Shown here: positions 58,356 to 64,000 of the stretch, piece after piece | How the letters are laid out: every line of letters starts with the position of its first letter | Numbering within the stretch: position 1 is the first letter of the stretch | Assembly: GCA_035610365.1 (NCBI GenBank) | Contig: CM069432.1 | Span: 110,441,529 to 110,505,528, forward strand | From: Aquatica leii | Taxonomy: Eukaryota; Arthropoda; Insecta; Coleoptera; Lampyridae | Direction of reading: 5' to 3' | Length of the DNA stretch: 64,000 nucleotides | Translations under genes and position numbers: made by a program | Notes under the pieces: generated by a model | Seen by the model: the letters and a program-made list of their open reading frames with translations, nothing else | The model's database searches: none | Told to the model about the DNA's origin: nothing

Positions 58356-58576
58356 TGTTGGACATTAGATTTATTAATGTGAATGTAACATTAAACATTT
58401 TGTTGTTTACTGATATTTTGTTTGAGGAGCACTTGTTAGTTTTACTTTTATATAAGTATTATGTTATATAGTTGGCAACGCTAGTTGGCAATGTTAAGAA
58501 TATAAAATATGGCGTTCTTTTCTTTATTAAATTAAATACATTTTACAAGTATTCTGAACACTTCATTATTCCAACA
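58356..58576 (+). repeat. copia 3' LTR
   Basis: 221 bases. Differs from the 5' LTR, for example, in TTGGCAAT against TTGACAAT and CATTATTCC against CATCATTCC. Confidence 0.95.
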
Positions 58577-58849
58577 GACATCGCTAGATTAACACGGCTT
58601 GCGTATCCTACAGCGCTATCCAAACCTTTGTAGACGGCCTCCGAGACAACGCAGCAGACTCTCCGGTTAGCTCGTCCGAAGACATTGGATGACGCTTTGG
58701 TACATGCTTTAGAGTTTGAAGCAGCAAAACAAGCATTGTAACGAGACCATTATATACTTTACAATATCTAAATAATCAAAATTATTGTACTTTGGCAACC
58801 GAAAATCCATACATTTTTGTGAAAACATTGCATGCTGTAAAAGTTAGTG

Positions 58850-59175
58850 TATGAATTGCAATGTCAAGGATAAGGATAATTGGTTCAATATTTTTTTACA
58901 ACACTGTAAACGCAAAACGTGTAATATTTTAGGTCAATTTTTCGAGCAGCTAGATGACAACAAACTTCAATTTGGTTACTTACCGCAAGACAGTGGAACA
59001 GTTCGTATTACTCGAGCTCCAATTGCATTTATTCAACAATTTTACAATAAAAGAGTCATATTCTTCACGATCTCCAGATCTTACGCAACTAGATTTTGAC
59101 TTTTACGGACATTTGAAAAACACAATACTGAAGATGTGGAATATGCAATCACTGATGGTATTCGAAATATTGAAG
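58850..59175 (+). pseudogene. mariner-like transposase catalytic relic
   Basis: One frame reads FEQLDDNKLQFGYLPQDSGT then VRITRAPIAFIQQFYNKRVI; a second reads SSRSPDLTQLDFDFYGHLKN. These match the x-QDGA-x-x-H segment and the SPDLTP-x-DF-x-LWGHLK segment of insect mariner/IS630 transposases. A frameshift separates them. The N-terminal half is missing, though a similar N-terminal relic is at 34.8-35.1 kb. Confidence 0.7.
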
Positions 59176-60200
59176 TTGTACGTACATTTTCTACCCACAT
59201 TAGGTATATGCGTTCATGTACTAAAAATGTACGTACATATGACATACAATTAAGTACGCACTTTGTACGTTAAAACTTTATGATCATTCTAACTACATTT
59301 TACATCGAGTGAATTATAATTGAGTGGAAACAAAAATACTTACTAATTTAGCCATATCTTTACATTTTATTTTCTTATATTTTTTTTCGTTGCTGTTTTA
59401 GCATAATTAAAATAAAATTTAATTTAAACGACTGCCCACCTTAAAAGTAGTGTTCCTGTCCATTTTAGAAAACCTGGCGCAGTCGTTGAATGCAAAAATA
59501 AGTATCGAAATATTTGTAAAACCTTAGTTTTTTCTACAGATAAACATACTTGTTCTAAACAGTTATAAAATTCATTTTGTTCGAAGTTAGTGGAAAAAGT
59601 ACGTTAACTTAAAAAATCAGTACGTTTATACATGGAAGTCGATACGTAAAATTTTGTTATAGCGGCAACGTTGATCTTACTAGTTTATATAACCTTAGTA
59701 TAGCCACCATTTTGTTTTTGTGTGTTTAGCAATAAGAGCAATGGTGTTTAGTTTAGTTTATAAGTAATGAGTTCTGTGGAAAATTATTTAGTTAAAATAA
59801 ATGAAATTTTAGTTAGTAAGTGTTTACTTTTCCTCTATACATTCACATTTTAAGAGTAAAATTGTTGATGTGGTTATTCCTTTTTCATTATACCCTTCTT
59901 AGTGAGATAAAATATATGCTCATGTTAGGCACATAGTAAGTGTGTACATACAGTATGCGTATCTTAATAATACCATTGTACGTACAAAGTACATAACTAG
60001 GTACAGTTAAGTAATAACATTCAAACAAACGTAGGTACAGTTACTTACGTACTTTGAACTTAATTTCGTGTACATACATTATAGAGTCAACATTGCGACA
60101 AATGTACTTAAAAATGTACGTCTAAGTTAAGTACATAATATGTATGTCTTCGTACTGAGTACGTTGCTTAATTTCATAATGCACGTACTATGTACATACA
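59176..60200. other. GTAC-rich non-coding tract
   Basis: No gene. The tetramer GTAC, often as TACGTAC or ATGTACATA, occurs more than 20 times, concentrated at 59,170-59,275 and 59,940-60,200. It is not a simple tandem repeat. Confidence 0.6.
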
Positions 60201-61475
60201 TAGTACATCGATGTGCTATATGGGAATGTTTTCCAAAATTTAAAGAAAATAGTTAACACGTATATCGCAGCTGCAGAACAACACATTGAACATCGGTTAT
60301 AAATTTTAAATAATTGTTATTACTTATTTTTATTTCAAATAAACGGTTATTGTTATTAACCTTAGTAATTTTGTTACGTTATACCAATTTAAGTAATGTT
60401 AGTTGCCTAACATATATGTCACGTGGGATCCAATCATTTATAAAGACCCTGTAGTTGATACTTATATCCTATAAATAGTATGTTTAAATATTTTAATTCA
60501 TAATAATTTGTACATTTTTTTTGTTTTAATGAACGTCTGGAGGACTCGCGGCCTAACGCTCTTGTGGACTAGCCGTCACTGCTGCCACCTATTCACAACC
60601 AACTTCTTTTGAAAATAAAATTTAACGAATACGTTTTACTTGCTACGTACATTGTGCATATTATTATGTAACTATATTACCCGTATAACACATCGATACA
60701 GTAATAAAATGTCTATAGTGATTCGGTATAGAATGATGTATTCAATCGATACTGTTTTAAAAAGTACAGGAAATGTATCATTTCTTTATTTGGTCTATAC
60801 TGAATCGCCAATTCTGAATCTTTAATTAACCTGTATAGATACGGTAAATACATTCGATACATTTTTCTTGCGATATTATCTTTACAGGTTCTCGATTTCA
60901 CCTATACTGGTTTTGTTATGAACATGACGTCACATTGCGCAGTGCACAAAAATGCGTTCTGTAATCAGCTGTTACACTTTAATCGGTTTAATCATTGAAT
61001 AATAAATGTAAGAAGAAATGCAACTTAAGGGGCGATCACGTCCATGACACCTTAATGCGGATAAATCCTACCCAATACTTAGTTCGGGGGACCGTTGTTA
61101 GGCGACGCTAAGTGTTACAAAGATTCAAAACTGAACTAAAGCTAACGTCATTATTGTTGATTATTGTGTTTGTTTGAATCTTTGTTGGACGGTGTTTATA
61201 TTAGAACGTGTAAGCTTAACCTCAAAAATAAAACGTGTTTCAAACGTTTTCCTCTCTAATATTGTGTTTTAACTGTGTTTTGTTAGGTAAGTAACAAATT
61301 CCTTGTTAGTTTAAACATATTCAATGGTTTATAGTAATAATATACATACAACATGTTCTAATTTACAATTTTTGTGTATATTTTGTTTTTAATCATGTAC
61401 ACCTAAAAAAGTCGTGAAACATGCTTATACAAATAGTTAAATATATTTTTGTTTTAGAAGTTTACCAAACCGAGA
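60201..61475. other. Upstream flank of the P-type element gene
   Basis: Contains an imperfect inverted repeat at about 60,720-60,815 (GATTCGGTATAGA against TCTATACTGAATC). A GC-richer part at 61,020-61,110 may include the left end of the P-type element; the right end lies outside the window so ends cannot be matched. Confidence 0.4.
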
Positions 61476-64000
61476 ATGCCACGACTATTAAATTATAAAG
61501 TTTGTGTATATCGAAACTGCAGTAACAATTTTAAAAGTAATGAGAATGTAACATACCACATGTTTCCGAGGACAGAATTACTTTTCAGTCAGTGGTTAGA
61601 AGCAGTGAACAACCCTATTCTGTTGAATCTAACACACTCATATATACGAAAGAAGTATTCTGTATGCAGTGAACATTTTGAAGATTCACAGTTTCAGACT
61701 GCTGAAAAAAAAAAGTTATTACGAGGTGCTATACCGAAGAGAATCAGTAGCTTTATTAAATCCTCAACTATAGCTGGTAATTTTAGAGCTTCATTTGCTG
61801 AAGAAACTGCAGTATCAGATGTCTGTCAAGTTCCTATAGAAGATGGTAAGTCTTATTTATCTCATTCAAAAGCATAATTATTAAAAATACAATTTATACA
61901 AGTGTATCGTTCATGATTAAAAATATAAATTATCACTCTGTTAAAAATGTGCATAAGCAAAATCTGCTTAGGTATGCCTGAATGGAAGAAACAGCTATGG
62001 TTGTTGTGTGCAATTATAATTATATTCTTTTTTATAGTTCTACCACAAAGACATGGAAGTCCTCAAACATCAACATATCCTGATGAAAGTGGACCGTCGA
62101 CTTCTGCTCCTGTAGAACAACAGTGTATTGGTAAGATAATCTTTAAGTAGTATAAATTATACCCTCGATCAGACCACTTGGCTTATGAACAAAGTAACTG
62201 ACTTCAAAATTTAAATTTAGTTTGATTAAAGGACAGCAAGTAATACACATTCATATATTACAGGATCAACACCACATGCTCGCCACCAGCTTCTGCGATC
62301 TGTAGGAGTCACTAAACAATTACAGTTGACACCAAGAAAACGAGTCATGTATGAGATAATAAAGAAAACGAAGAAAGTAAGTTGGTACTATAAGAGACAG
62401 TTGAAAAAGTGTTCTAAAGACTTATTTGGCATAAAAAAACTTTTAAAAAACGGTGACATTTTGAACAGTACTGCTTTACAGTTATTTGAAAATTTAACTC
62501 CAGGTGCTCAATTGTTTTTCGAGTCACAGTTGCAACATAAGGGAAAAACTTCCAGACAAGCTACTTGGAATTTAAAAGAGAAATCTTTTTACTTGGCGCT
62601 ATACAAGACATCGCCAAAAGCTTATAGGTTTTTGAGCAAATTTTTTAGCCTTCCTTCTCCTCGTACCTTGCTAAGGACACTGCAGTCCATAAATATAAAT
62701 TCTGGGTTGAATGATTCTATCATTGCGCATATGGCTACGGTTTCACTTAACATGAAGCCCATAAAGAGATTTTGTTGCCTTATTTTTGATGAAGTGTCTC
62801 TTTTACCCCATTTAAATTTACATCCAACATTAAAAAATATTGAGGGACTGGAAGATTTTGGCATATCAAAAACAAAAAACGTTGCGGACCATGCGTTAGT
62901 GTTTATGCTAAAAGGAATAAATGCTTATTGGAAACAGCCCGTAGCATACTTTTTGGTGAAGTCGGGTGCAAAAACTTTTCAATTAAAATCTATTATAAAA
63001 GAAATTGTTTCTAATATTCATAAGCGTACTTCTTTCAAAATACTTGCCACAGTCTGTGACCAAGGAAGCTCAAATGTAGCTGCAATTAGTAGTCTTGCTA
63101 ATGATAGTGGTTATGCTCATGATTTTGTGTTTAACATAGACGACTGTAAAATTGTGCATATTTTTGACCCCCCACACCTTGTAAAAGGTATTCGAAATAA
63201 TTTCTTAAATAAAAATATTGTGTTTCATGGAAAGGTTGCCAGGTGGCAAGACATAATTGATTTGTACAAATATGACGGTCTAGCAAATCTGGACGGGAAG
63301 ATATGCACAAAGTTAACCGATGCACATGTGTATCCAACAGGTAAACAAAAAATGAAGGTTAAATATGCGACTCAAATTTTTAGCCGGTCTGTATACGCTG
63401 CACTTACTTTTGCAAGTAATTTAAAAATAATGAACGCACACAATACTGCTGAATTAATTATTTTTATGGATCGGCTTTTTAACAGCCTTAATGGAGTTCG
63501 AAACTCAACAAAACCTTTAGGAGGTCCATTATCGGAGAAATCAGAACATTTTAAATTTTGGGCAGATGCAAAATTATTCTTAACTAATTTAGAATTCTTG
63601 TCTAATGAGAAAAAAGTATCAAAACCCCCTTCAGTGAAACATTTAATTGTTACAATACGTAATATACAATCTTTGTGGAATACAATGAAGTGCTTAGGTT
63701 TTAAATTTTATTAACAAGATCCCTAAACCAAGATTGCTTAGAAAATACATTTGGGGTAATACGTGGATTATGTGGTCAAAACCCTCGTCCAACACCTTCA
63801 CAGTTCAAAGCAGCCTTTAAGACATGCTTGATCAATAACTTTGTTGCCAATTCGAATGCAACGAACTGTGAAGATGATGGGTCACAATTTATAGTAGGAT
63901 TATTAGATTCATTTGTGTTAAGTAAAGTGCATTCAGTTTTAGAAACTAGTGGCCCGCAATCAGTAGAGTCAACATCTTCTGTTCCAAGTGCAGCTCTAAG
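61476..64000 (+). pseudogene. P-superfamily transposase with THAP domain, frameshifted and cut by window end
   Basis: Exon 1 is 61,476-61,845 (ATG, GATG/GTAAGT). Exon 2 is 62,038-62,130 (acceptor TTTTATAG, donor GTAAGA). Exon 3 starts at 62,264 (acceptor TATTACAG). All junctions are phase 1 and give 637 codons to a TAA at 63,712-63,714. Residues 1-90 form a THAP C2CH zinc finger (C10, C15, then YSVCSEHF and GAIPKRI). The transposase follows, with FDEVSLLPHL (catalytic Asp region), ATVCDQGSSN and HIFDPPHLVKGIRNNFL. One missing T in a T-run near 63,705 shifts the frame. Beyond it the sequence reads on as NQDCLENTFGVIRG with the third acidic residue, then TPSQFKAAFKTCLINNF, to the window end. 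Sequencing error or a single recent mutation would explain this. It could also be a domesticated THAP9-like gene. Confidence 0.88.

Larger units (their letters stand above)
54029..58576 (+). mobile_element. Ty1/copia retrotransposon, nearly complete, 4.55 kb
   Basis: The 221-base LTRs (54,029-54,249 and 58,356-58,576) begin TGTTGGACATTAG and end ATTCCAACA. They are flanked by GACAT (54,024-54,028; 58,577-58,581), a 5-bp target duplication. The primer site right after the 5' LTR is GGTTATGGGCCCAG, resembling the initiator-Met-derived primer site of Drosophila copia. GAGAGGGAG before the 3' LTR is the polypurine tract. About five or six LTR differences indicate a fairly young insertion. The coding region is broken once by a frameshift at about 55,480-55,495 and once by a stop at 58,013-58,015. 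Confidence 0.95.
53838..58740 (+). pseudogene. gypsy gag relic split by the copia insertion
   Basis: 53,838-54,028 and 58,577-58,740 together correspond to bases ~118-420 at the window start (LRGEALGILQTV-like, then RVQKAAKSLQEFEADI, then RLTRLAYPTAL...TFVDGL). The break falls inside GACAT, duplicated on both sides of the copia element. The gag relic already had stops and short deletions. Confidence 0.8.

Noticed and set aside
60713-60901. Overlapping small frames on both strands
   Set aside because: They lie over an imperfect inverted repeat and have no conserved features.

Overview
The window is AT-rich insect DNA made almost entirely of transposable elements, with two small chemosensory-type host genes. 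Evidence for an insect: two odorant-binding proteins of the four-cysteine 'Minus-C' type on the minus strand (about 5.3-5.7 kb and 26.7-27.4 kb), short introns with GT/AG borders, and element families common in insects (Ty3/gypsy, copia, Penelope-like, P/THAP, PIF/Harbinger, hAT, mariner/IS630). Minus-C odorant-binding proteins are numerous in beetles, so a beetle is my best guess, but nothing here proves the order.

Layout. 1-3.8 kb: decayed Ty3/gypsy gag-pol. 5.3-5.7 kb: first odorant-binding gene. 6.7-7.8 kb: IS630/mariner-type transposase pseudogene. 7,845-20,656: the most striking object, a 12.8 kb near-perfect palindrome with two ~5.9 kb arms around a 0.9 kb spacer. It is bounded by AG...CT ends and a 6-bp target duplication AACCAA. 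Each arm carries a tRNA-like sequence, a minisatellite near the end, and one copy of a four-exon gene that is open on the left and broken on the right. 22-26 kb: non-LTR reverse-transcriptase relic, a hammerhead-like motif, an 8-bp-unit AT microsatellite, a ~100-bp tandem repeat, a Penelope-like fragment and a hAT end. 26.7-27.4 kb: complete odorant-binding gene. 28.5-32 kb: more Penelope-like fragments. 34.4-37.4 kb: a dispersed repeat, a mariner N-terminal relic, a PIF/Harbinger element with a MADF remnant and a hAT/DUF4371 relic. 39.6-40.6 kb: Penelope-like reverse transcriptase plus GIY-YIG nuclease relic.

41,370-48,713: a complete LTR element (TG...CA LTRs of 1.95 and 1.80 kb, 4-bp target duplication CAGT). 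Its single large frame joins a gag to an integrase zinc-binding segment, and protease, reverse transcriptase and integrase core are absent, so it must move with help from other elements. A palindromic MITE sits only in its 5' LTR. 49-52 kb: rearranged gypsy pieces, including a gypsy pol tail read through into an OARD1-like macrodomain. 53.8-58.7 kb: a gypsy gag relic split by a young, nearly intact copia element (221-bp LTRs, 5-bp duplication GACAT). 58.9-59.2 kb: mariner relic. 59.1-60.2 kb: GTAC-rich tract. 61.5 kb to the end: a P-superfamily transposase gene with THAP domain, three exons and one frameshift, cut by the window edge.

The elements are nested and can be ordered in time: gypsy relics are oldest, the copia insertion splits one of them, and the MITE landed after the large LTR element had made both LTRs. 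No rRNA, functional tRNA or CRISPR array was seen.
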